Notes: generated by a model not told the origin, from the letters alone. A DNA stretch of 64,000 nucleotides from Ananas comosus (GCF_001540865.1 NC_033641.1:7824273-7888272); one strand, 5' to 3'. Shown: positions 34,001 through 45,339, counted from the first letter of the stretch. A program made the numbers and translations.

Positions 34001-36351
34001 CCTTAGCATTGTTGAATGCAATTTCAAGTGAACGCAGGGTTGAGCAGAATTGTTCATTGACTGAACCATCTCCGAGTGATGACTTGTTGGGAAGAACCAA
34101 AATAAAAGGAATACAGCTACTTAATTGGGCGTTGAAGTGGGAATTTGGGGTCTTTGGGGAATTTCTACAAACAGATGTTTTGCCAAAGAAGGTGAAGTGG
34201 ATAAGGTGTTGGGAAAAATTAGATTTTTAGCAGAGAAAATACATTACAAGGTACTAAAATTCACAGCATGATAAAGTTTACCCCATTAAACAATAAAAAA
34301 AAGCAAAGAACAAGCTGTGAGGCGAGTTGTGACTAATTTTAGAAGAAGCAAAGAACAAGCTATCCTCAAATCTAGATGCTACTTGCCCGATTGCGTTGTC
34401 AACTATCTAACTTGCACATTCTTGTAAATGTGCTCTTGACAGTAATGGGAAAACTTAAGAGCTATCAGAATGTTTAAAAAATGGATAAATTACATTTTCA
34501 ATACTTGCTCAAGGTTATAAGATTGATGCTGTTGTTATCAGAATAATTGAAAACTATTCAAATGACCAGGAAACACTACTCTAAGTTGGGAACTCTGTTG
34601 AGGCTTGTCTGTGTTGTCGATGCGTAGTTTTCAACATGGCTAAATCCCTCAAGAATTGATTAATTTATCTTAGAAGAATCAAATCGGGAAGTTAGCCATA
34701 ATAACTAGTATAGCAGAATGTTGCTAGGTGAATCTATCTTGTTATTGAAATTGAGGCCAAGGAACACAAGAAATCAGGAACATGCAGGTTGCATGACCAT
34801 CCAAATATTGCAAGAAAAAGTTGGGCATGTCGGAAATCGACTTGGCCATACATGTAGACTTGAGATTGCTCATGCTTCAGCAAATCCTCAGTAACTACAT
34901 ATTACATTTGGTAGACATGAGAAAATTTAACTGGCCTGTCTCAAGAAATTGCTGGATTCCTGTTCTTAATTAGATTAAGCTTCTTTAAATTTATTGAGTG
35001 TTATTTAGATGGATTTAGCTGGGGTTTGTTTATAATTAAGGGTGTATGTGGATATTTTGTCACTCAGTTTTGGTACTCAAATTTGAAGAACCTTGTAATT
35101 TTTCTCATGTTTCCTCCAAATTTAAACCTGTATGGAACTCAAAAGTCGAAATAATAAAACTTGCTAATTAAGGCAAATAGCTCATTTTGTATTTGTTCTA
35201 TTATCTGAACAAATAAGTAGGGGTGAAAGCAGATAGCATAATAGCCTATAAGCCTGTCTGACCTGGATTCGAATTTGGATTATTTCTGCACTTGCTAACT
35301 TTTCTGGGTCCGGATAAGTAGTTTGAATCTCTCCGAGTCTTATTTGTATCCATACTCTTCTGAATTCTGGTGCTAATCTGTTTTCAGCCTAAGTCAAATT
35401 TGTGTCTAGACATTTTTAGCAAATATGGTTACACGATATCATATCCATTTGATAACCTATTTGTACTCATACTCGGAAAAGAAATGTGAATTCCCACGTG
35501 CTCTAGCTGCCGCCCATTTTTATTCAATCCATTTTATCCGGTACCAATATGCCTCGCGATAATTCATAATATGCTTAACAGTTGGTTCAGAAAATTGCAG
35601 AAACTAATCGATGTGATTGATTTTTAGCTTGGCTTGCAAGTTGTTTTATTATAGCATTCTACAGTCAGTAAAATCATAATTTTACAGACCCATTTAATGG
35701 TGCTTAATTTGGTAATGTTCCGTTTCTTCACAGGTGTTGAATCAAATTGTATGTGAACTCCCTGAAGAGCATCCGCTGGCTGTCACTAGGCCACTACGTG
35801 AACTTCTCGGTCACACTCCTACTCAGGTTTGACCTCGTCATTCAAACTTGCGCATAAAACCGCACCAACGATGCAACCTTAAACAACCGTCGGATGGTAT
35901 CTTTTTTACACGCGCATTTGAAAAGACATGCCTAACTAGGGCTGAAACTTTATAAAACTGTTAAAGAAAAAACTTGGTTTAGCGCATAACACTCTAGTTG
36001 TTAGTACAGCTCGTTTGCAGATAAAACTATCAGCTATCAGGAGTATATCCGTCTCAAAAACATATCCACTTACCACAGTATTTGGATTTATATTTATTTA
36101 TTTATTCATTCTCAAATAAGAGGCTTTTTATTCCTATAGATATGACTGAAACCCATGCTTAGAGTGCCAACATTTGTAATTTCTTCGACTGCCTTAGTTT
36201 TCAGGAAGTTCTCTATTCATTACTTTATGTGCCATTTTTTCTGTTGTTTGTTGCGCCCTCTCTCATTGTGTAGGTCGTAGCGGGTGGCTTCCTCGGACTC
36301 TTCACGGCTGTCGTTGTGCACTTGATCGACGTAATCGCCGGCCGAACTTGA
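27850..36351 (+). CDS. DUF212 family membrane protein (acid phosphatase/vanadium-dependent haloperoxidase-related)
   Basis: Five exons, 27850-27983, 30069-30225, 30404-30454, 35734-35826 and 36274-36351, join in frame to 170 aa with GT-AG introns. The ATG is the first in a frame that gives the usual short N-terminus. Residues 8-19 are twelve serines, encoded by a TCC repeat. A hydrophobic segment follows (LISAVVAFALAQAIKFFTTW), then KEKRWDVKQF, and the family signature GGMPSSHSATVTALA with H66. After a second hydrophobic stretch (LFAISMILASVVMHDAFGI) comes RLHAGKQAEVLNQI, then RELLGHTPTQVVAGGFLGL and a last membrane segment. The length is normal for the family. Similarity to PAP2-type phosphatases is known but no activity is established. 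The gene looks intact although its introns hold about 2.7 kb of transposon DNA. Confidence 0.92.
27871..27904 (+). repeat. Coding (TCC)n microsatellite, poly-serine
   Basis: Eleven TCC codons plus one TCT encode Ser8-Ser19 of the DUF212 protein. The reading frame is kept. Such a run is likely to vary in length between alleles. Confidence 0.95.
27984..28043 (+). repeat. (CT)n microsatellite directly after the intron 1 donor
   Basis: The donor GTACGT at 27984 is followed at once by about 27 CT units. Slippage here would not alter the protein but lies within the donor neighbourhood. Confidence 0.9.
28388..28939 (+). mobile_element. Cassandra TRIM retrotransposon, copy 1, complete
   Basis: This is a 552-bp element in intron 1 of the DUF212 gene. 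Its LTRs are 28388-28556 and 28773-28939, starting TGTGAGACCCC and ending GCGTCAC with a final A (C in the left copy). The target duplication GATAT is exact (28383-28387 and 28940-28944). A primer-binding site TTGGTATCAGAGCT (28558-28571) fits initiator tRNA-Met, and the polypurine tract AAAGGGGGAGAGAA precedes the 3' LTR. Each LTR carries the 5S rRNA internal promoter: AGTTAAGCGTGCT (box A, 28493-28505) and ATGGGTGACCCCTGG (box C), which defines Cassandra. The element has no coding capacity and would depend on another element's proteins. Its orientation is the same as the gene's. Confidence 0.92.
28493..28545 (+). promoter_or_regulatory. 5S rRNA-like pol III internal promoter in the Cassandra LTR
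   Basis: Box A AGTTAAGCGTGCT is identical to that of plant 5S rRNA. The intermediate part is diverged and box C reads AATGGGTGACCCCTGGAAAG. The right LTR has AGTTAAGCGTGTT and a more decayed box C. Confidence 0.8.
29825..29912 (+). repeat. 44-bp direct duplication in DUF212 intron 1
   Basis: TTTTCCTTTTCTTGTCCAAG, one differing base (C or G), then AGTGTAATTCTAACTTGAA occurs twice in tandem. Confidence 0.85.
31362..32905 (-). mobile_element. Solo LTR inserted in Cassandra copy 2
   Basis: Begins TGATGCAAATC and ends GCTCCATCA (terminal TGATG/CATCA), with the exact 5-bp duplication TAAGG at 31357-31361 and 32906-32910. A minus-strand TATA box CTATAAATAC at about 32029-32038, followed downstream by a transcript-like leader, gives minus orientation. 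After removing the MITE nested at 32281-32858 (with one copy of its 9-bp duplication), the LTR is about 957 bp. No internal domain is left. Copia or gypsy cannot be decided. Confidence 0.75.
32281..32858. mobile_element. Family C MULE-type MITE with 9-bp target duplication
   Basis: The 578-bp element starts GGGAAAACTTCAAATA and ends TATTTGAAGTTTACCC. The exact 9-bp duplication AAAGAAAAT stands at 32272-32280 and 32859-32867, which points to the Mutator superfamily. Inside, units like CCACAGGGTACTAAAGTGAG are repeated on each arm in opposite orientation. No coding capacity. It is nested in a solo LTR, in Cassandra, in an intron. Confidence 0.88.
33645..34190 (-). pseudogene. Degenerate coding fragment, possibly a Myb/SANT-like transposon-associated protein
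   Basis: On the minus strand, LRSLEIAFNNAKEH, a stop, then NANKKLFKEILKLRELENRQ and VMDATKILSVDPTKLNKFYT read like the C-terminal helix region of plant Myb/SANT-like proteins linked to Harbinger elements or LIMYB relatives. The frame has a stop and no clear start. It lies in intron 3 of the DUF212 gene, on the opposite strand. The family call is only a resemblance. Confidence 0.3.
34231..35733 (+). other. Remainder of DUF212 intron 3
   Basis: AT-rich non-coding sequence. I see no repeat termini, RNA gene or coding frame up to the acceptor TTCACAG before exon 4. Confidence 0.5.
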
Positions 36352-36784
36352 CGCATAGCTCCAAAAAAGATAAACACTCGAACACTTTTGATCATTTTAG
36401 CTTCTAATGCTGATCACTTGTAGAATAGAAGAAGCTCTTATTCTTCATTCTTTGTTAGACCTGCAACATTATTTGTGCATATATATACACACACACGTAT
36501 ATTGTACATAAACTTCACGGTTTGGTTGTTGCCATTCATACTGTAGCTGCAACTTCTAAGTTGACTCTCCCTTATCCAAGAAAAAAAGGAAAAAAAGATG
36601 GTGATCAAATGTAGCAGGCTATATTATTTACATTGTACTAGTTGGATTTTTTTTAAAAAAAAAGCCATTTGGAAACAGTTTAATTTTTTATAGTTCTGAT
36701 TTTTACTGTCTCACCATTTATTTGTTTGGATTTAAGTCTGTTCATTTGCATACAGGTGCATTTGTACATTTGTACACCGTATTT

Positions 36785-36835
36785 TTTATTTTTTTTGAGA
36801 GAAATATAGCATGCTATCAGTTTCGTTTATTTCTT
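36785..36835 (-). repeat. SINE/LINE 3' tail fragment
   Basis: Poly(T), then GAGAGAAATATAGCATGCTA and TCGTTTATTTC, match the 3' tail of the SINEs at 5721 and 48689 in reverse orientation. It is truncated after about 50 bp. Confidence 0.55.
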
Positions 36836-36944
36836 GTACACCGTATCTTTACTAGTCGTTCATTTTGGTTGATTATTTGATATCTACCCTCCAATGACTT
36901 GTTTTTTTAAAGTTAAAAATTGAGTGATTGAATTAACAAAATGA

Positions 36945-37514
36945 GGGCGTGTTTGGTTCACATCTTTGTTACCCTCGAATCGGAATCGAAAGGAACGAAT
37001 CCGTTTGTAGGTGTTTGGTATGCGGGAGTCCCATTTCGATTCCGATTTCCGAGTGGAATGGGAATCTCCTAATCACCTCTTTTTCCAATCCCGCCTAGGA
37101 GGCCGGATTGAAAGTTGAATCCGGACGGAATGAATATTTATTCGGATTAAATTTAGTTTTTCAACTTTTTTAATTAAAATGTGAGTTTAAATTTAGAAAT
37201 TAAATTTTAAATTTTAAATTTTAATTTGAACTTGAGATTTAAAATTTGGACATTATTTCAAAATTTTGATATAAATTTTTAATATTTAATTTTTAATTTG
37301 AATTTAAATTAATATATTATAAAGATAAAGTTAATATATAATCTGATTATGTTTTTTATATTTATCTGAATCAAACACCGGAAATGATTTATTTCGATTT
37401 CGATTCAGGTGATGAACCAAATAAAATTAGGTAATGAATCATTCCAATTTCGATTCCAGCTTATTTCGATTTCGATTCTGATTCCGATTCCGACTTCGAA
37501 CCAAACACGCGCCC
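36945..37514. mobile_element. MITE with GGGCGTGTTTGGTTC termini, PIF/Harbinger-like
   Basis: The 570-bp element has inverted ends GGGCGTGTTTGGTTC and GAACCAAACACGCGCCC, and TGA on both sides as a 3-bp target duplication. Subterminal runs of CGATTCCGATT-like words are repeated on both arms. The core is AT-rich. A 3-bp duplication suits PIF/Harbinger, although TWA would be more usual. Confidence 0.7.
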
Positions 37515-37824
37515 TGAGATGCATTTAAAAAAAATAGTGAGTTATGGTGTACGAATATCTGATGGACTAAGTATATGCAATTACTTTTAAGAAGATAAAT
37601 CAATCTATTTAAATTGCCCGATAGTAAAATCAAAATTTTTAAAAGCTGGGTTGTCATTTTCAAGTGACCCTAATTTTAAGTTTATGTGAGCTCCGTACGA
37701 TTTCCGCTTATGTTTATCAGTAATGCTATTCGCGCATCCTTTTTTTAGGTGTAAATCATACGCCTACAGGGCTTCTTGTGTGCCGTATTTTTTTCATCGA
37801 GTTTTGTTATTTTTTTCTCTTTTA

Positions 37825-38010
37825 CCTTTTTTTTTTTTGAGAATAGATAGCACGCTCCCTGCTTCATTCATTAAAAAAGTGAATTAGGCTACAGGGGTGA
37901 GGCAACGAGGGCCTCGCGAGGGCGGAAAAAAAAGAAAAAAAAAAACCATTAAAGAGATTCGTTCCAAGAGTCGATCAGATACTTGAGCCTGTGCGCCACA
38001 CTTACTGAGA
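37825..38010 (-). mobile_element. LINE 3'-end remnant (minus strand)
   Basis: Poly(T), then GAGAATAGATAGCACGCTCC and TTCATTCATTAAAAAAG, are followed by a GC-richer part with GGGCCTCGCGAGGGCGG. In reverse it reads as a LINE-like 3' untranslated end running into poly(A). No coding domain survives, so the class rests on the tail only. Confidence 0.4.
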
Positions 38011-38432
38011 CAAACTGTATGTCTCTTTTACTTTTTCACTAAAACTCATAAAGGGTTGTCTCAATCTATAGATAGGGAATGTAAGATGTACACTCACTAT
38101 AAGGAGTGTACTATTAATATTTTTCTATAAATAATGCTACTGATACATCTCTAAGTGGGTGTACATTTTATATTTTTTATTCAAAAATTATTATTTTTTA
38201 CCTATTATATTAATTTTTTATTTAAAATTTATTTGAATTTTTTTAACTCTAGGATTGGTGGTGTAAGATTTATATTTCCTTATGTGGTGGTGGACAAGTA
38301 AAATTTTCCTTTTTCTAAATTTATTACCTTTCTAAAATTGAAAATTGCGTCCATGCCCTTGCCAGAGTCTATTCTTATAATGCATTATGCATTTTTGCTC
38401 AACTTTCTTTTTAGAATTTATTATTATTATTA

Positions 38433-39880
38433 TCTATAAACCTATAAACCTATATTAATCCTCTTAATCTTTTGTCTACGTGGCATGTGTAGCTTAATGT
38501 TAGGGCATATGGGGCCCACCTTATATTCACTCTCCATGAATGGATTCCTCTTTAATCATTATGACGTGGGGCCCACCTGATAATTTTTCAACTTTCTATA
38601 AATTCTCTCCCTATTTTAAATCTATATAAATCTATAAATTTTTATATTCTTAAGCTAATGTGATGCAACTTTCTTAATTTGGGAGTGTGGGTCCCATTAT
38701 TTTTTTAAAAATTAATTGAATTTTTTCTTTTCTCATTTAAAAAGCTTGGAATATGAGCCATATATATTAATAGATCCTATTAATATTTTTTTATTTTTTT
38801 AATTAATTAAATTTTTTTTCTCATTTAAAAAGCTTAGAATATGAAGAGTCATATATATTAATAAATTTCATTAACATTTTTTATTTTTTTAATTAATTGA
38901 TTTTTTTTCTTTTCTCATTTAAAAAGCTTGGAATATGAAGAGTCATATATATTAATAAATTTCATTAATATTTTTTTATTTTTTAATTAATTGAATTTTT
39001 TACTTTCCTATTTAAAAAGCTTGGAATTTGAAGAGTCATATATATTAATAGAAGAAAATTAAAAGTCATCTTAGAATATGAAAGATCATTTTATAGTCTA
39101 TATAAATGATTGCACTTATATTCATTTTGGATGAATGAGAAATGATATACTAAATACTAATTATATTTTGTCTCAAGAAATTGTTCGCATCGACTTGCAA
39201 CGATTAACCATATTTATCAGGTTCTTCTTTAATTTGAATTTGATGCTTTGTTTGTTTACTTAGATTTTTTTACCGTATAGTATATTTTAAATAACGTGGG
39301 ATTCAACTCTTCCAATTTAAGGTAATTTTTTTTTAGAATTACTATATTTTTTTAATATTTGTTTTTATTATTTTGGTTACTATGTTATAAATTTTTATAT
39401 TTATTTTTATTTACAAATCATATTGTCTCCATTATATAATGATTTGATTGTATTGAGAATTTTGATCGATTTGTTTATATCAGGGTTTAGAATTTTTAAA
39501 ATGATTAATTATTACACAGACTAATGCCATACTTAGCGAAATCTAATGGATATATTGTAATTATTTGCTAAATATATTTTCTGTTGTTTCTAATTAAACC
39601 TATACGTTGCTACCTATATAATAAGACATCTATATAAAATTCTCGAAAATAAATGTAGTTTTTTATCTATCTTGATGCTTCAGTGTTAAAAATTAGAATA
39701 TTGAAAAAAAAATATTCTTCATACTTTTCAATATATTTTAAAATTGCTAAAACTTTTAAAGTAAATATATTCTACTATTTACAAAATAACTTATAGAAAT
39801 ATAAGATCTAAAATTTAGGATTTACATTTTAAAAGATTGTAATATATCTACCCGCCGCATCGCACGGATCACTACACTAG
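38433..39880 (+). mobile_element. Helitron, non-autonomous, 3' end at 39880
   Basis: The 3' end shows the hairpin-forming CCCGCCGCATCGCACGG, a short spacer with ACTACA, then CTAG followed by T. These are the hallmarks of a Helitron 3' terminus. The 5' end is placed at a TC after A (TCTATAAACCTATAAACC), which is a guess. The body holds GTCTACGTGGCATGTG and GGGGCCCACC and the tandem array at 38734-39060. No Rep or helicase sequence. Confidence 0.5.
38734..39060. repeat. Tandem array, about 90-bp unit, 4 copies
   Basis: The units begin at about 38734, 38822, 38916 and 39008 with CATTTAAAAAGCTTGGAATA or a close variant. They continue with GAGTCATATATATTAATA and a T/A-rich tail AATTAATTGA. The first unit lacks three bases of the GAAGAGTCAT part and the last is cut short. 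Confidence 0.85.
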
Positions 39881-40222
39881 TTATTATTGTTTTGCAAATG
39901 CAATTTGAAGTCTAATTACTTCGTATTTAGCTGCCAATAAAAACAAAGCATTTTCCAATTAAAAAAAAATTATTTGCTGTAACAGCTATTCGGCGTATAG
40001 TTTATCATCATTTGAACTTGCGAAGATTAAGTTAAAAACAATAAGATAATTCTAAGCCATAAAAAGCTAGTTTATTTAAGTTATTGTTTCTGTGTAAAAC
40101 ACTTATCTCTCATTTCATTGAAGCCTCAACACAAACAGCAGCAACCGAACACCTGCATGCAGAAGCAGAACCCTCAAATTAACCTACACACTTCCAGCAA
40201 TTCTTCTTAGATCTGCTTCTGT
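39881..40222. other. 3' flank of malate synthase
   Basis: AT-rich, no gene. On the minus strand an AATAAA-like signal (TTTATT at about 40070 on the plus strand) some 150 bp after the stop could be the poly(A) signal. Confidence 0.35.
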
Positions 40223-43060
40223 TCAGAGCCTGGACGCCGACGCCGACGCCGACGCAGGGTGGAGGACGACAATCCTGTCATACGCATCGAGCGTCAGAAA
40301 ATCGTCGAGCTCCGCTGCCGTGCACTGCCGGGCGAATATCCTCGCCGCCTCCCGATACCTCCCTCTCCGGAACATCTCCGTCCCGACTGCCCTTTCAATC
40401 CCCGCCATCTCCTCCTCCAACACCCTCGCAAACAACTCCCGCGTCACCGCCACCGCCACTCCGTCCGCGTCGACGTCGACTCCGTACCTGATCCACTGCC
40501 AGTTCTGCACCCTGCTGATCTCCGCCGTCGCGGCGTCCTCCATCAGGTTGTACAGCGGCACCGAGCCGGTCCCCACGAGCCACGCCGCCAGGTACTGGAT
40601 TCCGACGCGAGTGTTGAGCCGGAGGCCGCCGAGCGTCCGCGGCCCGTGCGGCGGGCGGAGGAGGTCGTGTTCGGAGACCGTAGAGGCGTCGTCGCGGTCG
40701 GCGGTGCGGATCTGGTGGGGGGCGCCGTCGCGCATGTGGGCAGCGAACACAGCCGCGATGGCCGGGATCAGCGCCGGGTGGGCTGCCCACGTGCCGTCAT
40801 GGCCGGCGCGGACCTCGCGCAGCTTGTCCTGCCGGACGAGATCGAGTGCTGATTCGTTTGCCGCTGCGTCATCCTTCACCGGAATCTGCGCCGCCTGCCG
40901 GAAGCACAATAGAAAATTAGACAAATAAAATTTTAAAAAATTTATATAAATATTTTTATATCTGACCAGAATCAATACGTATGTGATATATTGCGATGCG
41001 TATAACCACACTATTCAAGCTGCCATAGTTATTCTGACATCTAAATAAGATCATAAAACATTTGAATGAGTATATATATAGTTAGTATTTATATGTACAT
41101 ACCATGCCGCCGATGGCGTGGACGCTGCGGCGGTGGCACGTGCGGATGAGGAGGTCGGAATAGGAGCGCATGAAGTGCTGGGCCATGCCGACGTGGACGC
41201 GGTCGGGGAGGAGGCGGTCGGGGTGCGCCCGGAAGGTCTTGACGTAGCTGAAGATGTAGTCCCACCTGCCGCAGTTGAGGCCGACCGAGTGGTCCCGCAG
41301 CTCGTAGAGTATCTCATCCATCTGGAACACCGCCGGGAGCGTCTCGATCAGCACCGTCGCCCGAATGCTCCCCATCTCAATCCCCGCAAACTTCTCCGAT
41401 CTCTCGAATACGTCGTTCCATATCTTTGCCTCCCTGTTTGATCATTATTGTTCGATTAAAGTAAAAACTAATAAAATTTTTCGACTACATACAATCAAAC
41501 AGTTCCTTTATAATGGATTCAAATCATTTTCACATGGTAATGAGGATCCTTCCGACGATAAGATGGTCTCAACATATGGACTTACAATGAGTCCCAATCA
41601 CTATTTGGGGATCTGGTCATTTGCATTGTAACAATTTGGGTTTCTACTTGATTTAGGTTTGATTTAAAATCAAAGAGAAATCGCAAATCGCAATCCAAAC
41701 ACAAATTTTAACGGGTTTGAGATTTAAGTTTGGATCAAATCACGTACGTCCAAACCTTTTAGTTTACATCCAGAATTTCTCTAGAAGTAAATGAGGCCAT
41801 AATTAACTTAGCCATCACTTTCAAGTGATGGGCTTTTGAATTGATGATCAATATGATTAAATACATCACAAATTTAAATTTAAGAATTTTATATTGAATT
41901 TGAATTTACAAACAAAATTTAAAATGTGATCATGATATTAATTCAAATTTAAAATAAAATTTAACTTTAAAAATAAATTTAAAAATTAAAGTTAAGACCA
42001 AATATAACATCTTAGTTTAACTCTTCACTTTCGGTGACTTCTAATTTTTTTTTAGCCATAGTCAAAAAAGTTAGATTTAGTTATAACTCACTATATCCGT
42101 CCATTTTTATAAAGTTACTTTTATATTCACTTTTACAAATCAAACAACCGATAAGATGCCACTTTCTAAAAGTCTTACTTTCAGTGCTTCACTTTCGGTC
42201 AACCAAATATACACTTATTTAGTATTAAGCGGTCTGAAAGTTTACCTTATTTTAGTCATTAAAAATCGTAATTTTTTGAGCTGTATGAATATCAGATAAA
42301 TATGTTGAAAAATTATAAAATTTGATTATGCAATATTCAACCAAACATATATACCAGTCGTTGAATATCGAATGAATCATCATTTTTTGAGCTTTATGAA
42401 TATCAAATAAATATGCTGAAAAATTATGAAATTTGATAATGCAATATTCAACGTATAAGCCGGTCGTTGAATATCGAATGAATCATCATTGAAAATGATG
42501 TGAAAATAAATTGTTTCCATATAAACTGAATCCTAGATTCTATTTACCTGGAGTGCTCCATCTTTGGGAGATAGAAGAAGGGCCCAAAGCCCTCCCCCTG
42601 GGTGGCGCGGAACGCGGCGTGGTTGTGGAAGAAGTAGAGCCCGAAGTCGACGAGGCAGCCGATGGCGGGCTCGCCGTCGACGAAAATGTGGGCCTCCGGC
42701 AGGTGCCATCCCCGGGGCCGGACGAAGAGCGTCGCGAGCTTGTCATCGTTGAGCTTGTACAGCTTGTTCCGGGACTCGTCGTAGAAGCTGATCGTGCCGC
42801 CGACCGCGTCCCGCAGGTTGACCTGCCCCCTCATCAGGTTCTCCCAGCTCGGCGAGAGCGCGTCCTCAAAGTCAGCCTACAAAGAAAGAGCAAAAATTTT
42901 ACGTACATCGATCTATCTACGCCTCTACGGTGAGACTGACAAATTTACTCTCCATTACGTCGAACGTAGTATGGTTGTAACTTGCACCTAACCATATATA
43001 TCTACAGTAAAAAAATTTACAAGCACCAAATGTTTGGTGCTTTTACAAGTACCATAGCTG

Positions 43061-43108
<48 letters not shown>

Positions 43109-45263
43109 TTGTGCGGAAAGCTAGGATTTGATTTTTATAAAAGAGCCAGAAAACAGATGTTAGGGTTAAAATTGCAGCAAAAACTATTTGCGTTAACTGC
43201 ATCACTTGTCCTCAACCTGTTACCCAAATTTTTACTGTGGACTCTTTATTGTAAATTCTAATAAGTGCCCTAAGTGTTGGTAATTTGGTCTAATTTACTT
43301 GGCTATATACATAATGGAATGAGCTTAATTGAAACAGCCGGATTGTTAGCACTAACCATTAATTTCAAAAGCTCGAGCTGTTAGAAATAAACAACCAATT
43401 CATTTAAAGCTTATAGATATAACGTTCACAAGTTTCGATTATGACTTAGCCAATCCAGCCTTATGCTACTTCGAATAAGACTCGGCCCAATCCGGCCTTC
43501 TATCATTTCGAACGTGACTTGGCCCACTTGACCTTTCGTTATAGGACAGGATGCTTAAGCCAACAACAACTAATAGAGATTAAGGATTTAAATACAAAGG
43601 TTAAAAAAGGAGTAAAATTGGAAGTTAAATCTCAAAATAAAGCTTGAGACCACAATTGTGTAATCTACAGAAAAAAAAAAAAGAAATTCCAACCTATTTT
43701 AGTGGAAACATCCCCAGCACAAATGACAAACAACTTGGTCGTTTTTATTTGAGTACTAATTAAATTTGAAACTTAACTGCTTTATATTTCTAATTAAATT
43801 ATTTCTCTAAGAAAACGAAATAAATAGCATATTATCTATCATTCTCTGAAAACAAAAAAAATAATATTCCTTGGTGCATGTTAAAAGTCTTTGACTCAAG
43901 TCTCAAAGGTTTATGTTCTCATATTATACATAGGGGTGCCAACGAGCCGAATACGACGAGCCGAACACGAACTGGCTAAGTTAAAGTATCGAGTCGAAAA
44001 ATTAAGCTCGCGTTCACCTCGTTAATAAACGAGCCGAACATGAGCTGGCTAACAAACAATAAGTTAAAATGATTAGATTGGATATATATAAAAATAAATT
44101 TATAAAATTTTACCTATTAGACTTTGATTTAATGGTTGAAATTTTATATATAAATGAGTCTTTTTATAATTAAGCTCGCCTTTATATTTTCATTTTGATA
44201 AAATTCAAATAATAAATATATATATAATTATTTTATTTATATATATAAATATATAAAAATATAAATTAAATAAATTATATAAATATAAAATATATGTATT
44301 CGAGCTGTTATTGAGCGTTATATAAATATAAAATATATGTATTCGAGCTGTTATTGAGCCGAACACGAGCGAGCTGACCTCAGCTCGTGTTCGGCTCGTT
44401 TACTAAACGAGTGATTCAATTTCGAGCTTATTTCAAATTGAACACGAGCTGGCTCGCGAATAGCGAGCTGAATTGCCACCCCTAATTATACATACCCAGA
44501 ATTTTAGTTTATATTTAATAGAAAATCAATATTGTTAATGATTCTTAATTTTGAGCACGAATATTTGCTTCTTTCTCTCTCTCTCTCTCTCTCTCTAAAA
44601 TATAAGGGCTTACAAAATTTTTCTTGTTTCTATTTTTGTCTGTGCGATAAGGTGTGCTCACCATTTGGTTTTCGTTTATTTCATTTAGAAATAAACTTAA
44701 TTAGAAATGTGAATCAATTAGAATTCGAGACATCAGGTATCATCCACCTGTGATGCCCATTGTCCCCGAAGAATCTAACTCTAAACTCTATTTTTTTATG
44801 AGGTCCTGAGTACATTTTCCGCATCCGTCATTCTAAAAACATATTCGATCGGATCTATTATTCAATAATAAATAATAAAAATGATAAAAAATAATAAACT
44901 GACCATGAAGACCTTTGCCCCAGAATTGAGGGCGTTGATGACCATCTTCCTCTCGGCCGGGCCGGTGATCTCCACCGTGCGGTCGGCGATCGCCGGCGGC
45001 ACCGGCGCGCACGCCCACTCCCCTTCCCTGACGAGCCTCGTCGCGGGATCGAACCCCGGGACTGCGCCGGCGTCGTACCTGCGCTGGGCCTCACGGCGCC
45101 GTCCCATCGCGTGCCGGACCCGCCCGCGGAACTCCCGGTGCAGCTCGGCCACGAACCGCAGCGCCTCCGCCGTGAGGATCGCCGCCGCGAAGTCGGCGTC
45201 GTACCTCCCCCTCACGTCCACTCCCTCCGGAACGTCGTAGTAACCGTTAATGCTCGTAGCCAT
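40223..45263 (-). CDS. MLS: Malate synthase, glyoxysomal/peroxisomal
   Basis: Condenses acetyl-CoA with glyoxylate to malate in the glyoxylate cycle, which turns fatty acids into sugars in seedlings and senescing tissue. Four exons on the minus strand, 45263-44904, 42876-42548, 41433-41103 and 40894-40223, join in frame to 563 aa, the usual plant length. Exon 1 begins [20 protein letters not shown]. Residues 121 on read [34 protein letters not shown] (254-273) holds the metal-ligand Glu260. [17 protein letters not shown] (279-295) is the family signature. [15 protein letters not shown] (372-386) is conserved, and D460 in [13 protein letters not shown] is the expected catalytic base. The protein ends ASRL, so SRL is a PTS1 import signal. 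All splice sites are GT-AG. The coding part is very GC-rich at third positions. The gene appears fully functional. Confidence 0.97.
40233..40254 (-). repeat. Hexamer repeat encoding Ala-Ser pairs before the PTS1 signal
   Basis: The plus strand reads CGCCGACGCCGACGCCGACG. On the coding strand this gives repeated Ala-Ser pairs directly before SRL. A length change in sixes would only alter the linker in front of the import signal. Confidence 0.85.
42271..42494. repeat. 111-bp tandem duplication in malate synthase intron 2
   Basis: Two consecutive copies share GAATATCAGATAAATATG/GAATATCAAATAAATATG, TGCAATATTCAAC and GTTGAATATCGAATGAATCA. The second lacks a few bases. The rest of intron 2 (41434-42547) is AT-rich without a recognised element. 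Confidence 0.8.
43005..43110. mobile_element. Partial family A MITE with long (TA)n run
   Basis: ACAAGCACCAAATGTTTGGT and GCTTTTACAAGTACCATAGC, followed by TGGACTATATATA, match one end of family A (inverse of TAGTCCGGCTATGGTGCTTG). Only one arm is present. About 40 bp of TA repeat follows. It lies in malate synthase intron 1. Confidence 0.6.
43335..43575. repeat. Repeat family F, copy 1
   Basis: CCGGATTGTTAGCACTAACC, AAAAGCTCGAGCTGTTAGAA, then AATCCAGCC/AATCCGGCC and CATTTCGAACGTGACTTGGC are shared with a second copy at 54490-54681, which continues after the chromovirus at 60750. The element type is not known. Confidence 0.6.
43931..44484. mobile_element. hAT-type MITE with 8-bp target duplication
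   Basis: The ends are TAGGGGTGCCAACGAGC and the inverse GCTGAATTGCCACCCCTA. The exact 8-bp duplication ATTATACA stands at 43923-43930 and 44485-44492, diagnostic for hAT. Both arms are full of GAGCCGAACACGAGC-type words. A roughly 44-bp stretch with TATGTATTCGAGCTGTTATT is duplicated in the right half. It lies in malate synthase intron 1. Confidence 0.88.
44655..44745 (-). repeat. SINE fragment
   Basis: TTCGTTTATTTCATTTAGAA and ATAAACTTAATTAGAAATGT, then AGAATTCGAGACATCAGG, match the middle and B-box part of the SINE family in reverse. No poly(A) tail or head. Confidence 0.6.
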
Positions 45264-45339
45264 TGTTGATCACTCTATATTCTGAAAATACGTAAGCAGT
45301 AGTAGTTCTACACTACTTGCACTGGTTTAGTGTTGTGAG

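Noticed and set aside
38734..39060. CRISPR-like array
   Set aside because: The repeats are contiguous diverged 90-bp tandem units without unique spacers, in plant nuclear DNA.
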